This document shows, one piece after another, positions 53,858 to 62,875 of a stretch of 64,000 bases of DNA (position 1 is the first letter of the stretch; every line of letters starts with the position of its first letter). This stretch comes from CBDCXF01 sp965223755. GTDB lineage: Bacteria > Acidobacteriota > Thermoanaerobaculia > Multivoradales > JAHEKO01. Under the pieces are notes generated by a model. That model saw only the letters and a program-made list of their open reading frames with translations. It did no database searches and was not told the origin of the DNA. Both the position numbers and the translations under genes were made by a program. Where the stretch lies: assembly GCA_965223755.1 (NCBI GenBank), contig CBDCXF010000001.1, positions 930,001-994,000 of the forward strand, in the 5' to 3' direction.

Positions 53858-53988
53858 GTGTTGATCCTCTTTCGAACTTTGATCGCTTGCTTACTTTCGA
53901 ACTGGCTGCCGCGGCCGCCTTCTCCATTCCAATTAGCCCGAAGGCTCGAACGCGAACTATACGCGCTCCATGGCTCGGCGCTTGTCTC

Positions 53989-54486
53989 TTATTTCAACAT
54001 GTCGCTGACCGCCGCACTCATCGAGGCAGGAAAAGCGACGATAATCGCCCGTTTGAGCGCCACGCCGGGGTCGGCCAAGGGGAGTTGCTGCACCAGGTAC
54101 AGGATCGCGCCGACGCAAAGCAGAGACAGAAGATAGATAGCGGCAACCCGCTTCACGAACTCGAAAGCGTAGCGGCGCAGGAACCCGCGATAGAAGTTGA
54201 AGTAGACAAACAAACCCACAAAGACGATCGACAGCAACATCAAGCCGCCGATATTGCGGTTCGGAAGCCGCTCACCCAGGTTCCACACTTCTTCGGTGAA
54301 CGCGACCGGAACCGCCAGAATGGACGCTCCCACAACGATCTGTACCAGATCGCGCAGCTTGAGTTCGACCATTAGCGGTTTCACCGCGTACTGAACGATC
54401 TCGCCGGCACTGTCGAGCAGCGGAATCACCTTGTGGAGCGTCTCCCCCAGGCGTTTGACACGGATTTCAGTTCGGTTCGGCGGCAT
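53989..54486 (-). CDS. DUF2391 family integral membrane protein
   Basis: Protein of 165 residues with four predicted membrane helices after a ~45-residue amphipathic N-terminus. RDLVQIVVGASILAVP, TEEVWNLGERLP, a YxxxYR-like YFNFYRGF, and the closing ALKRAIIVAFPASMSAAVSD fit DUF2391 (COG4711). Function unknown. ATG at 54486, divergent from the DUF885 gene. Confidence 0.8.
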   Translation of the reverse strand: MPPNRTEIRVKRLGETLHKVIPLLDSAGEIVQYAVKPLMVELKLRDLVQIVVGASILAVPVAFTEEVWNLGERLPNRNIGGLMLLSIVFVGLFVYFNFYRGFLRRYAFEFVKRVAAIYLLSLLCVGAILYLVQQLPLADPGVALKRAIIVAFPASMSAAVSDMLK

Positions 54487-54555
54487 GGGCGTATGTTAAA
54501 CAATCAACCTAGACCGTTCGACACCAAGATCGGTCTACGAGACTCTAGGAGCGCC

Positions 54556-56319
54556 ATGAGAACCAAGATTTTATTCTGCGCGGTTGTCTTGACGATCGCA
54601 TTCTCTGCCGCCGGCAGAGGAGATGAAGCCCCACTCGACGACATCTTGCAGCGCGGCTGGGCCTTCCGCCTGCAGGAGAGCCCACTCCTTGCCACTTCCG
54701 TCGGCGAGCATTCTTTCAATGACCGCTTGGCGGATGTCTCGCGGCCGGCGCATCTGCGCCGCGCGGAGTTTTGGAAAGCGATCCTCGCCGAACTGGATCG
54801 AGTCAACCGCGATCAACTGAGCGCCGACGACCGCACCAATTACGATGTTTTTCGTCGCCAGGTAGAAGACGAAATCGCCACGGTGCATTTCGGTGGGTTC
54901 GAGATCCCCTTCAACGCAGATTCAGGTTTCCACTCCGGCATCGCCAGTCTTCCCAACCGGGTACCTCTCAACAACACCGCCGACTACGAAAACTATCTGG
55001 CGCGCCTGGCGGCGATTCCCGGCTACTTCGATCAGCACATCGCCAACATGCGTGCGGGATTGGCGCGCGGCATGACCCAGCCGGCGGAAGTGCTGCACGG
55101 CATCGCCGAATCCGCCAGCGCCCACGCCGTCGACGACCCCGAGGAGAGTGTCTTCTTTGCGCCCTTCAAGTCCTTTCCCGTGGGGGTGCCGCAAAGCGAT
55201 CGCGACGCCTTGAAAGCCCAAGGCCGAGCGGTGATCGCCGACGCGGTGGCGCCGGCATACGGCGGACTTGCGACCTTCTTTGCCGACGAGTACCTACCCG
55301 GTACGCGGGCGACCGGGGGGGCCAGCAACCTCCCCGACGGCGCCGCCTACTATCAACAGCGCATCCGCTACTACACCACTCTCGATCTCAGCGCCGAAGA
55401 GATCCACCAGATCGGGCTCGACGAGGTCGCCCGCATCCGCGGCGAAATGAACGAGGTCATCGACGAAGTCGGATTCGAGGGCACCTTCGACGAGTTTCTG
55501 GAGTTTCTGCGCACCGATCCGCGTTTCTACGCCGAGTCCGCGGAAGAGTTGCTCAAGCAGGCCGCATATCTATCCAAGAAGATGGACGGTCAGTTGCCGG
55601 CCTTGTTCGGCAAACTGCCCCGCTTGCCCTACGGGATCGAGCCGGTTCCCGAGCACATCGCCCCGAAGTACACCGCCGGCCGCTACATCAGCGCCCCGGA
55701 AGGCAGCACCCGGCCGGGCTACTACTGGGTCAACACCTACGCTCTCGACACGCGCTCGCTCTACAACCTCGAGGCCCTGACTCTCCATGAAGCCGTCCCC
55801 GGCCACCATTTGCAGATCTCGCTGGCGTCCGAGATTGAGGACGTTCCGCCGTTCCGCAAGTACGAATACATCTCCGCTTTCGGCGAGGGCTGGGGTCTCT
55901 ATTCCGAGCGGCTTGGACTGGAGGCGGGCTTTTATACCGACCCCTACAGCAACTTTGGCCGCCTGACCTACGAGATGTGGCGCGCCTGCCGCCTGGTGGT
56001 GGACACCGGAGTTCACGCCTTCGGCTGGACGCGCGATCGAGTCAAGGACTTTCTCGCCAGCAACACAGCACTTTCTCTTCACGAGGTCGAAACCGAGACC
56101 GATCGCTACATTTCCTGGCCGGCTCAGGCCCTGTCGTACAAACTGGGTGAGTTGGAGATTCGCCGCTTGCGAGCTGAGGCCGAGGAAGCCTTGGGAACCG
56201 ATTTCGACATCCGTGAATTCCACGACGTGGTGCTCTCTCAGGGTTCGGTGCCGCTGGGAACGTTGAGGTCGATGGTTGAGGCGTACATTGTGGAGAAAGT
56301 GGGTGGTGCTAGTGGTTAG
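54556..56319 (+). CDS. DUF885 family metallopeptidase-like protein
   Basis: Secreted protein of 587 residues. The ATG at 54556 (AGGAG upstream) starts a signal peptide (ILFCAVVLTIAFSAAGRG). The DUF885 zinc-site motif LHEAVPGHH is at about 411-418, with the downstream GEGWGLYSERLG helix and an ETDRYISWPAQALSYKLG segment. Family members are often named X-Pro dipeptidyl- or carboxypeptidases, but the specificity is poorly known. The last codons (GGASG) and stop are made from the repeat sequence that follows. Confidence 0.87.
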   Translation: MRTKILFCAVVLTIAFSAAGRGDEAPLDDILQRGWAFRLQESPLLATSVGEHSFNDRLADVSRPAHLRRAEFWKAILAELDRVNRDQLSADDRTNYDVFRRQVEDEIATVHFGGFEIPFNADSGFHSGIASLPNRVPLNNTADYENYLARLAAIPGYFDQHIANMRAGLARGMTQPAEVLHGIAESASAHAVDDPEESVFFAPFKSFPVGVPQSDRDALKAQGRAVIADAVAPAYGGLATFFADEYLPGTRATGGASNLPDGAAYYQQRIRYYTTLDLSAEEIHQIGLDEVARIRGEMNEVIDEVGFEGTFDEFLEFLRTDPRFYAESAEELLKQAAYLSKKMDGQLPALFGKLPRLPYGIEPVPEHIAPKYTAGRYISAPEGSTRPGYYWVNTYALDTRSLYNLEALTLHEAVPGHHLQISLASEIEDVPPFRKYEYISAFGEGWGLYSERLGLEAGFYTDPYSNFGRLTYEMWRACRLVVDTGVHAFGWTRDRVKDFLASNTALSLHEVETETDRYISWPAQALSYKLGELEIRRLRAEAEEALGTDFDIREFHDVVLSQGSVPLGTLRSMVEAYIVEKVGGASG

Positions 56320-56449
56320 TGCGAGTGGTTAGTGCTGGTGGCTAGTTGTCAGTAGGGGCGGGCCCCGGGATTGCGTTCCTGCTGTCACCCGTCACTTCGT
56401 CACTCGTCACTGTTGGTCAGTAGGCAGTTTTCAGTTGTCAGCTCTCACA

Positions 56450-56526
56450 GTCCACTGTCCACTGTCCACTATCCACTGTCCACTATTCACTATCCACTGT
56501 CCACTATCCACTATCCACTATCCACT
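56450..56526. repeat. Heptamer tandem array, 11 units (GTCCACT/ATCCACT)
   Basis: Eleven in-phase 7-bp units; looser GTCAC/CAGTT units extend left to the DUF885 stop. It fills most of the gap before the next lipoprotein gene. Confidence 0.88.
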
Positions 56527-56589
56527 ATCTGGCATCGCCCTTGCTCACTAGCCCTATCCGGAGCGAAACGCCCTATCCGGAGCGAAACG

Positions 56590-57669
56590 ATGAGCCAGAA
56601 ATCCATTACCGTAGCGCTGAAACTCACCATCCTCACGGCCCTTGGGGCCGTCGCGATCGCCTGCGGCGGCAACCCCAAGGACTCGGAAGTGGCGGCTCAA
56701 TCCGAAGCCCAGGAGCGGCAACTGCAGCCGATGGCGGAGACCGACGTGGTGGCCAACGATCCGCGCGAACGCGTGGCAGTGGACGATGCCTTAGCGGGCC
56801 GTGAGGTAACAGATGGCAGCGCCGCGAGCGAGAACCCGGCAATCGACACGGTCGCCCAACCCACGCTGGAGCCCTCCTCGCCAACCGAACCCATCGAGGA
56901 AGGCTCGCCGCAAGCACCGTCGCCTTTGCCTCCGAGGAGAGATGAACCTCAGCTCGAGGTGGTCGAGGTGAGCGTTGACGAGACCGGTCCAACCGCACCG
57001 GAGTCAACCGTGGCCGAACCGCCGCGAGGTCGATCCGCATCCGCCGAGCCTGAGATCGACGAAACATCGGAGGCTGCTTCCAGCCAACCTCAGCCACCCG
57101 AGCGCCGCGAGCTCGAAGAGCGGATCGAAACGCGCCTGGTGTCGCTGCCGGCGACGACCGAACTGGAATTCGAACTCGTCGACTCCGCCTCCAGCGAGTG
57201 GAGTCAGCTTGGAGACGAAGTTCGCGCGCGCATCACCCGGACGGTGCTGTCGGACGGCCTGTTCGCGGTGCCATCGGGCAGTTTCCTCATCGGTGAAGTT
57301 GTCGAAGTCAGACCTACCAAACGCTTCGGCGGTCGCGCTCTGCTGGCGGTCGAGTTCGATTCGCTGGTCATCGGAGAGGACACCATCGAAGACCTTGGGT
57401 TGCTGTGGCAGGAAGTCGACGGAGGCCAAAAGAAGAAGGACGCCAAACGGATCGGCGGCGGTGCCGCAGCCGGAGCGGTTCTGGGAAGTGTGGCCAAGGA
57501 CTCTGATGGTGCCAAAGTCGGAGCGTTGATCGGAGCTGCGATCGGAGCGGCGCGAGCCGCCAAGGATCGCGGCCAAGCGATCGAGCTGACAGAGGGAGCT
57601 GTGCGTACGATCGCTCTCGAACGCGATCTGGAGGTTCCCGTTCGCGTTCGCACCCTCGAAGCTCGCTAA
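56590..57669 (+). CDS. Lipoprotein with disordered acidic region and glycine zipper
   Basis: Protein of 359 residues I do not recognise by name. A lipoprotein signal (LTALGAVAIACGG) is followed by ~160 residues rich in Pro, Glu, Ser and Ala, a folded beta region (TELEFELVD, VPSGSFLIGEVVEV), and a glycine-zipper helix pair (GGGAAAGAVLGSVAK, GALIGAAIGAARAA) as in membrane-inserting or outer-membrane-associated proteins. A perfect 18-bp duplication (CCTATCCGGAGCGAAACG) ends just before the ATG and doubles the GGAG ribosome-binding site. Confidence 0.75.
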   Translation: MSQKSITVALKLTILTALGAVAIACGGNPKDSEVAAQSEAQERQLQPMAETDVVANDPRERVAVDDALAGREVTDGSAASENPAIDTVAQPTLEPSSPTEPIEEGSPQAPSPLPPRRDEPQLEVVEVSVDETGPTAPESTVAEPPRGRSASAEPEIDETSEAASSQPQPPERRELEERIETRLVSLPATTELEFELVDSASSEWSQLGDEVRARITRTVLSDGLFAVPSGSFLIGEVVEVRPTKRFGGRALLAVEFDSLVIGEDTIEDLGLLWQEVDGGQKKKDAKRIGGGAAAGAVLGSVAKDSDGAKVGALIGAAIGAARAAKDRGQAIELTEGAVRTIALERDLEVPVRVRTLEAR

Positions 57670-57700
57670 CGACAGAAACCCTCATTTGCGCAGTCGCGCC

Positions 57701-57729
57701 TTGGCAAAACTGCAGTTCCCTGCTATGTT
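57701..57729 (+). promoter_or_regulatory. Sigma-70-type promoter of the HU gene
   Basis: TTGGCA, 17-bp spacer, TATGTT (5/6 and 4/6 matches), 90 bp upstream of the HU start in the only sizeable gap before it. Confidence 0.4.
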
Positions 57730-57818
57730 TCTATGCCGTCAGAAGATTGGACCACGGTGGTCCATGTTCAACTGAGCAACGTTTTCCCAAACACCCCGCA
57801 CGAGGGAGGAGACAGCGA

Positions 57819-58112
57819 ATGACCAAATCGGAAATGGCAGCGAAGCTCGCCGGAAAGACTGACCTCAGCCAGGCCAAGGCTCTTGAGGTGATCAACTGTA
57901 TTTTTTCCACCACTCCCGGCGAAGGCATCATTGCCGTCGAACTCGACGCTGGCCGCAAGGTCCAGATCACCGGCTTCGGCACTTTCGGGACCAAGAGCCG
58001 TTCGGCGCGTCAGGGCCGCAACCCTGCCACCGGTGAGACGATCACCATCGCCGCCAAGAAGTACGCTTACTTCAAGGCCGGCAAGGGTCTCAAAGACCGC
58101 GTCGCCGAGTAA
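57819..58112 (+). CDS. HU family nucleoid DNA-binding protein
   Basis: Small DNA-bending protein of 97 residues. The N-terminal helices (MTKSEMAAKLAGKTDLSQAK) are followed by the beta arm with GRKVQITGFGTFGTKSRSAR, GRNPATGE and the terminal KAGKGLKDRV. The ATG at 57819 is preceded by GGGAGGAG and gives the standard N-terminus. HU compacts DNA as a dimer; one strong terminator follows, so it is likely monocistronic. Confidence 0.95.
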   Translation: MTKSEMAAKLAGKTDLSQAKALEVINCIFSTTPGEGIIAVELDAGRKVQITGFGTFGTKSRSARQGRNPATGETITIAAKKYAYFKAGKGLKDRVAE

Positions 58113-58136
58113 GTCTCTCCCCTCTGACGAAATCAA

Positions 58137-58170
58137 AACGGCCCGCTGGCGAGCGGGTCGTTTTTTTTTT
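58137..58170 (+). terminator. Rho-independent terminator of HU
   Basis: AACGGCCCGCT and AGCGGGTCGTT make an 11-bp stem (one wobble) with loop GGCG, followed by a run of T. Confidence 0.92.
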
Positions 58171-58225
58171 GCCCAGTAGATTCCCGCCCCCCTTGCACAC
58201 CCTCCCGTGGGGAGGACGAGCGTGG

Positions 58226-58371
58226 ATGTAGGGGAGCCCCTTGCGGGCTCCCCGGAGGGGCAAGCTTGCCCTGAGCAGCGTCGAAGGGCCTGGGCGGGGG
58301 TTTCAACTTAACAAGAAGGCCATCCCCCAGATCCCTCGACTCGAGCTGCGCACTCGCTCGGGATGACAGAT
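58226..58371. repeat. Composite interspersed palindromic elements
   Basis: 58226-58300 repeats the GTAGGGGAGCCCC/CAAGCTTGC/TCGAAGGG element of 25781. 58277-58371 repeats the CTGGGCGGGGG...CTCGGGATGACA element of 51893. A few GTCACC heptamer-like units follow. The 317-bp gap between HU and the symporter contains otherwise only the HU terminator. Confidence 0.75.
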
Positions 58372-58429
58372 AGCTATTCTCGTCACCGCGTCACCCGTCA
58401 CCCCACTACCCCTTTGGTAGCCTGCCGCG

Positions 58430-60196
58430 GTGTCGGTTCTCGACTACGCGATCATTCTCGGCTATATGGCCTTTGCAGTCGGCGTCGGCGCGTTGCTGTC
58501 TCGCCGAGCCGGAAAGGGGCTCGATGAGTACTTTCTTTCGGGTAGGAGCTTGCCCTGGTGGCTGGCCGGCACCTCGATGGTGGCGACGACCTTCGCTGCC
58601 GACACCCCCTTGGCCATCACCGGATTGGTCGCCGAAGACGGCATCGCCGGAAACTGGTTCTGGTGGAGCCTCGCCATCGCGCATATAGCCGCGACGCTGT
58701 TCTACGCTCCGTTGTGGCGTCGGGCGGGCGTTCTCACCGATATCGAACTGATCCCGCTGCGCTACTCCGGTCGACCGGCACGGTTTCTGCGCTCATTTCG
58801 CGCCCTGTGGGACGGCGTGGTCATCAACTCCATCGTGCTCGGTTGGGTGATCTTGGCGATGGTCAAGATTCTCGACGCCTTCTTCGATCTCGACAGTTGG
58901 GTCGCCGCAATCGGACTCTCCGGCATCGACGGCCGGTGGGCCGGCATCGCCTTGTGTCTGACCGTGGCTATTGTCTATACCGTTCTCGCTGGTTTCTGGG
59001 GTGTGGTGGTCACCGATTTGGTGCAGTTCGCGATGGCCATGGCGGGATCGATCGCCCTCGCCTTCTTTACTTGGCGAGCGGTCGGAGGAGCGACCGGCAT
59101 GCGCGCGGGACTGTTCGAGCGGTTCGGCGACGCCGGAGGGGAGTACTTGCGGTTCTTTCCCAGCGGCGATTCTGCTGGCTTGCCATGGATCACTTTCGCC
59201 GCCTTTTTGAGCGTCCAATGGTGGGCGAGTCGCAACTCGGACTGTGGAAACTATTTGGCGCAGCGCCTGCTGGCCGTGAAAAGTCCTCGCCAAGGCGTTC
59301 TTGCATCGTTGTGGTTCACGATCGCGCTCTATGTCGTCCGATCGTGGCCCTGGATCGTGGTCGCTCTGGGCTCGTTAATCGTCTTTCCCGACCTCGCCGA
59401 CCCCGAGCTCGGCTACCCCAAGATGGCTCTCGCCTACCTGCCCGCGGGTTGGCTGGGGCTGATGGCGGCCAGCCTGGCGGCGGCTTTCATGTCGACGGTA
59501 GATACCCACATCAACTGGGGCGCCTCCCTAGTCGTCAATGACTTTCTCAAGCCCCGCCTGGGCGCGGGATGGTCCGACCGTCGGTTGGTTTCTCTCTCGC
59601 GCTGGATCTCGGTGTTGTTGATGGCAATCGCCGGCCTCGTCGCCTATTCAATGGATTCGGTCGCCGGGGCCTGGAGATTGCTCTATGGACTGTCGGCCGG
59701 TGTCGGCGGTGTCTACATCGGCCGCTGGCTGTGGTGGCGGGTCAACGCCTGGAGCGAGATCGCGGCTTGGACCGCCTCGGCAACCACCTATTTCCTCTCA
59801 ACCCGCCTGGCTCCAGACCTCATTTTCGGCAGCCGCCTCTTTCTCGTTGCGGGGATTTCAACCGCCGCCTGGGTCACCGTTACTCTGCTCACGCCCGCGG
59901 TCGACTCGGCCGCACTCGATCGCTTCTACCGGCGCGTCCAACCTGGCAGCCCGTGGTGGGGTCCGGTGGCCAAACGAAACGACCGCCAGTCACGCTGGTG
60001 GTCGTGGGGCGATGTGGTTGCCTGGGTTGCTGGAGTCATCATGGTTTTCGCGGTTCTAGCCGGCATTGGTGGATTGCTATTCGACGGCTGGGTAAGGGCG
60101 CTACCCAAGCTCCTGCTCGGAGCTTTTGCCGGCGCGGTTTTTTGGCGCCACCTCCGGAGCGCCTATCCACACGCTTCCGAATCGGAGGCGGTGTGA
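58430..60196 (+). CDS. Sodium:solute symporter, SSS (SLC5) family
   Basis: Inner-membrane symporter of 588 residues with about 13-14 helices. SGRSLPWWLAGTSMVATTFAAD is the TM1 signature region; VVVTDLVQFAMAMAG and SLAAAFMSTVDTHINWG (Na+ site in TM8) also fit the family. The substrate is unknown. GTG start at 58430. The YhhN gene overlaps its stop by 4 bp. Confidence 0.91.
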   Translation: MSVLDYAIILGYMAFAVGVGALLSRRAGKGLDEYFLSGRSLPWWLAGTSMVATTFAADTPLAITGLVAEDGIAGNWFWWSLAIAHIAATLFYAPLWRRAGVLTDIELIPLRYSGRPARFLRSFRALWDGVVINSIVLGWVILAMVKILDAFFDLDSWVAAIGLSGIDGRWAGIALCLTVAIVYTVLAGFWGVVVTDLVQFAMAMAGSIALAFFTWRAVGGATGMRAGLFERFGDAGGEYLRFFPSGDSAGLPWITFAAFLSVQWWASRNSDCGNYLAQRLLAVKSPRQGVLASLWFTIALYVVRSWPWIVVALGSLIVFPDLADPELGYPKMALAYLPAGWLGLMAASLAAAFMSTVDTHINWGASLVVNDFLKPRLGAGWSDRRLVSLSRWISVLLMAIAGLVAYSMDSVAGAWRLLYGLSAGVGGVYIGRWLWWRVNAWSEIAAWTASATTYFLSTRLAPDLIFGSRLFLVAGISTAAWVTVTLLTPAVDSAALDRFYRRVQPGSPWWGPVAKRNDRQSRWWSWGDVVAWVAGVIMVFAVLAGIGGLLFDGWVRALPKLLLGAFAGAVFWRHLRSAYPHASESEAV

Positions 60197-60855
60197 AGGA
60201 CACGCAAGGCCGATGGGCGGCAATAGCTACCTGGGGTTCCCTCGCGGCCGCGCTGCTCTACTGGTGCGGCGACCGGGGTCTGGGCCTTTTTTGCAACAGC
60301 CTGGGTCTGCCACCGCCACTGCTGCTCGCCGGCAAAGCCGCGGCAATCCTGTTATTGCTCGTTAGCGTCGTCCTGCGCCGGCGCCCGTACAGGTCGCTGC
60401 TCGCGGCCGGGCTTGTGGCTCACAGTGCCGGTGACGTGGTGCTCGACGCCGTGGCAACGTCCATTCTGCCCGCCATGGGCTTTTTCCTGGTCGGGCATCT
60501 GGCGTATCTCGCGCTGTTCTCCAGAAGCAAGAATCGTCAAGCCTGGGGGCGAGGGCGGATTGCGGCTGCAGCCGGGATCGCGCTCATCGCCATCGGCGCT
60601 CTGGCGGTCTTGCTTCCAGAGGTGTCGGGGGCGCTTACCCTAGCGGTGCCGGTGTACGTTGCCGCCATCGGCGCCATGGCGGTCAGCGCCCAGCGCATTC
60701 CCGGGAGCGTCGCCATCGGCGCCTGGGCCTACCTCATATCCGACGCTTTGATTGGATGGAGCCGGTTTGTCGGCCCCATCGGCTGGGCTGCAGCGTTGAC
60801 TTGGCCTCTCTACTACCTGGCACAGTTCCTCATCACCCGCAATTGGCGATCGTAG
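60193..60855 (+). CDS. YhhN family protein (lysoplasmalogenase-like)
   Basis: Integral membrane protein of 220 residues with about eight helices, in the YhhN/TMEM86 family whose characterised members hydrolyse lysoplasmalogen. LLLAGKAAAILLLL, AHSAGDVVLD, FLVGHLAYLALF and the late YLISDALIGWSRF carry the family's conserved Lys, Asp and His residues. It starts with GTG in a GTGA overlap with the symporter stop. Confidence 0.85.
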   Translation: MKDTQGRWAAIATWGSLAAALLYWCGDRGLGLFCNSLGLPPPLLLAGKAAAILLLLVSVVLRRRPYRSLLAAGLVAHSAGDVVLDAVATSILPAMGFFLVGHLAYLALFSRSKNRQAWGRGRIAAAAGIALIAIGALAVLLPEVSGALTLAVPVYVAAIGAMAVSAQRIPGSVAIGAWAYLISDALIGWSRFVGPIGWAAALTWPLYYLAQFLITRNWRS

Positions 60856-60910
60856 TTTCCACACGGCGTGCAACCGTGTGGCAGGCGGTTTCGGTCTCGG
60901 TTCTTCCGCG

Positions 60911-60934
60911 GACTGGCTCGCGAGACTGGCTCGC
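60911..60934. repeat. Direct repeat GACTGGCTCGCG upstream of the OmpA-like gene
   Basis: Two copies (60911 and 60923-60924, one extra base between), just before a TATACT hexamer at 60941 that could be a -10 box. No convincing -35 is seen. Confidence 0.4.
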
Positions 60935-61011
60935 GTCGCTTATACTCATCTTGTTCAATACTTCGCCGCGAGGCGGAGTGACTTTTTTTCTATCTCCTTG
61001 GAGGAGGATCT

Positions 61012-62034
61012 ATGGGACGAAGAACCCTTCTAGGGCTGCTGGCTCTGGCAGCTCTTGTGGTGCTGTGCCTCTACTGTGGCGCGCCACGCATTCAACAAGA
61101 CATTCATGATCGCTCGGTCGCCGCGGTAGAGGGCGCCGGCTATGACGCGTCTTTGGTGTCGGTTGACGGCCGCGATGTGACTCTCACGGGCACGGTACCG
61201 TCCGAAGCCGAGCGCGAGCGATTGGTCAATTTGCTCTCCGGCTTGGAGGGCGTACGCGCGGTCGACGATCAGCTTACCGTCGGCGCGTTCGCCGGAATCG
61301 CCGACCCGCTACAACTACTCAAGCAGCGCCAAGCCATCACCCTGCGCGGTCGCATGACACAGCAGGCCCACGATGATCTGCTCGCCAAAGCGCACGAGAT
61401 CTGGGGCGTAGACAACGTCATCGACGAGATTGAAATCGATAGTTCCGCCCCCGGCTGGAATTTGGATGTACTCGGCAACCTCTTGGACATTCTCAAGGGG
61501 CGACGCGGCGCTCTCAACCTGGACTTCTTCGGCGATCGCCTCGAGGTCAACGGCGAATTGCTCAGTGACTTGCGCAAGCGCCGTCTGCTGGGCCGGCTGC
61601 AGACTGCGTTTCCAGGCCTGGACATCCTCGGCGAGGGACTCGTCCTGCGCGCGGCGGCAAGCCCGCTGGAAGAACTGCAACTGCAACTGGACACCGAGCT
61701 CGCTGACAAGATCATCGAGTTCGAGACCGACAGCGACAATCTGACGGCAGCGGGTCAAGCAGTGCTCGACTCGGTGGTGGCTATGCTGACTGGAAACGAA
61801 GCTCGCATCGCCATTTCTGGTCACACCGATTCAACCGGTGACTTCGACCACAACATGGACCTCAGCCGACGGCGAGCGGAAGCGGTCAAAAACTATCTCG
61901 TGGGGAACGGACTCGCGGCGTCTAGGTTCGAGACCTCCTGGTTTGGCTCGACGCGCCCCATTGCTAACAACGACACTCCCGAAGGGAGGAGTCGCAACCG
62001 CCGCACTGAACTAGACGTTCTGGAGGAGAACTAA
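61012..62034 (+). CDS. OmpA-family protein with BON-like domains
   Basis: Protein of 340 residues: a hydrophobic N-terminal anchor (LLGLLALAALVVLCLYCG, Cys may be lipidated), BON-like repeats (SVDGRDVTLTGTVPSEAERERL; QAITLRGRMTQQAHDDLL), and a C-terminal OmpA peptidoglycan-binding domain (IAISGHTDSTGDFDHNMDLS, ANNDTPEGRSRNRRTE). It should tie a membrane to the cell wall. GGAGGAGGA lies 6 bp before the ATG. The next gene follows 2 bp later. Confidence 0.88.
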   Translation: MGRRTLLGLLALAALVVLCLYCGAPRIQQDIHDRSVAAVEGAGYDASLVSVDGRDVTLTGTVPSEAERERLVNLLSGLEGVRAVDDQLTVGAFAGIADPLQLLKQRQAITLRGRMTQQAHDDLLAKAHEIWGVDNVIDEIEIDSSAPGWNLDVLGNLLDILKGRRGALNLDFFGDRLEVNGELLSDLRKRRLLGRLQTAFPGLDILGEGLVLRAAASPLEELQLQLDTELADKIIEFETDSDNLTAAGQAVLDSVVAMLTGNEARIAISGHTDSTGDFDHNMDLSRRRAEAVKNYLVGNGLAASRFETSWFGSTRPIANNDTPEGRSRNRRTELDVLEEN

Positions 62035-62036
62035 TC

Positions 62037-62636
62037 ATGGGTTACCTGATCGCACAGATGTTGTTGTGTTTACTGGCTGCGGCACTGCTCGGCTTCCTGC
62101 TCGGATGGTGGCTGCGCGGAGCGCGCTGTCGCAAATCTCTGGATGATCTAGAGGCCTCGTGGAGAGGCCGCTTGGACGATTGCCAGGCGGAGCTCAAGTC
62201 GGCGCGTGAGTCGGTTGCCGACGGCGACGAGGTCGAGACCCTGCGCGCGGATTTCGATCGCGTACGGAGCGAACTCGAAGTCGCCGAAGGTCGAGTGGAA
62301 CGGCGTTCGTCCGAAATCGAGGATCTCAAATCGCAATTGGCCGCCATCGTTCCCGCCGCTGGAAGCGTCGCGGTAGGCGATCCCGACGATCTGACCAAGA
62401 TCGAGGGCATCGGGCCGAAGATTTCTAGTTTGTTGCACGCGGCCGGCTACTCCACTTTCGCCGCAGTCGCTGAAGCTACAGTCGAAGCGCTCCAGGGAGT
62501 GCTCAACGACGCCGGCGACCGCTTCCAAATGCACGATCCAACGACCTGGCCCCAGCAGGCACAGTTGGCAGCAGAAGGGCGCTGGAACGAGCTGGAACAG
62601 TTTCAGGATCTGCTCGAGGGAGGCAAAATCGATTAA
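62037..62636 (+). CDS. Membrane-anchored coiled-coil protein with helix-hairpin-helix domain
   Basis: Protein of 199 residues: one N-terminal membrane helix (about 4-26, LIAQMLLCLLAAALLGFLLG), a coiled coil (about 35-105), and a C-terminal helix-hairpin-helix region (DLTKIEGIGPKISSLLHAAG). This type of domain is often found fused to ribosomal-L21-like or NADH-dehydrogenase-like proteins. It is co-transcribed with the OmpA-like gene. The function is unknown; the pair could link wall and cytoplasm. Confidence 0.8.
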   Translation: MGYLIAQMLLCLLAAALLGFLLGWWLRGARCRKSLDDLEASWRGRLDDCQAELKSARESVADGDEVETLRADFDRVRSELEVAEGRVERRSSEIEDLKSQLAAIVPAAGSVAVGDPDDLTKIEGIGPKISSLLHAAGYSTFAAVAEATVEALQGVLNDAGDRFQMHDPTTWPQQAQLAAEGRWNELEQFQDLLEGGKID

Positions 62637-62660
62637 GAGTCGACAACCGATAATTCACGA

Positions 62661-62689
62661 AAGGGAGCCCGAGTGGCTCCCTTTTTGTT
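62661..62689 (+). terminator. Rho-independent terminator after the OmpA/HhH operon
   Basis: AAAGGGAGCC and GGCTCCCTTT form a 10-bp stem with loop CGAGT and a T run. Confidence 0.9.
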
Positions 62690-62705
62690 GGCTAGGGGCT
62701 AGACG

Positions 62706-62832
62706 TGTAGGGGAGGGGCTTGTCCCCTCCCTGGAGCCCTTCGACGCTGCTCAGGGCAAGCTTGCCTCCTCCCGGGAGCCCGCAAGGGGCTCCCCTACAG
62801 TGAACAGTGAACAGTGAACAGTGAACAGTGAA
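62706..62832. repeat. Palindromic element (inverted) plus CAGTGAA heptamers
   Basis: 62706-62798 is the 25781 element in reverse, flanked by GTAGGGG at one end and CCCCTAC at the other. About five CAGTGAA heptamers follow at once. Confidence 0.8.
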
Positions 62833-62875
62833 AAAGATACGACTACTGCCGTCACCAATCACCAGTCACCAACCA

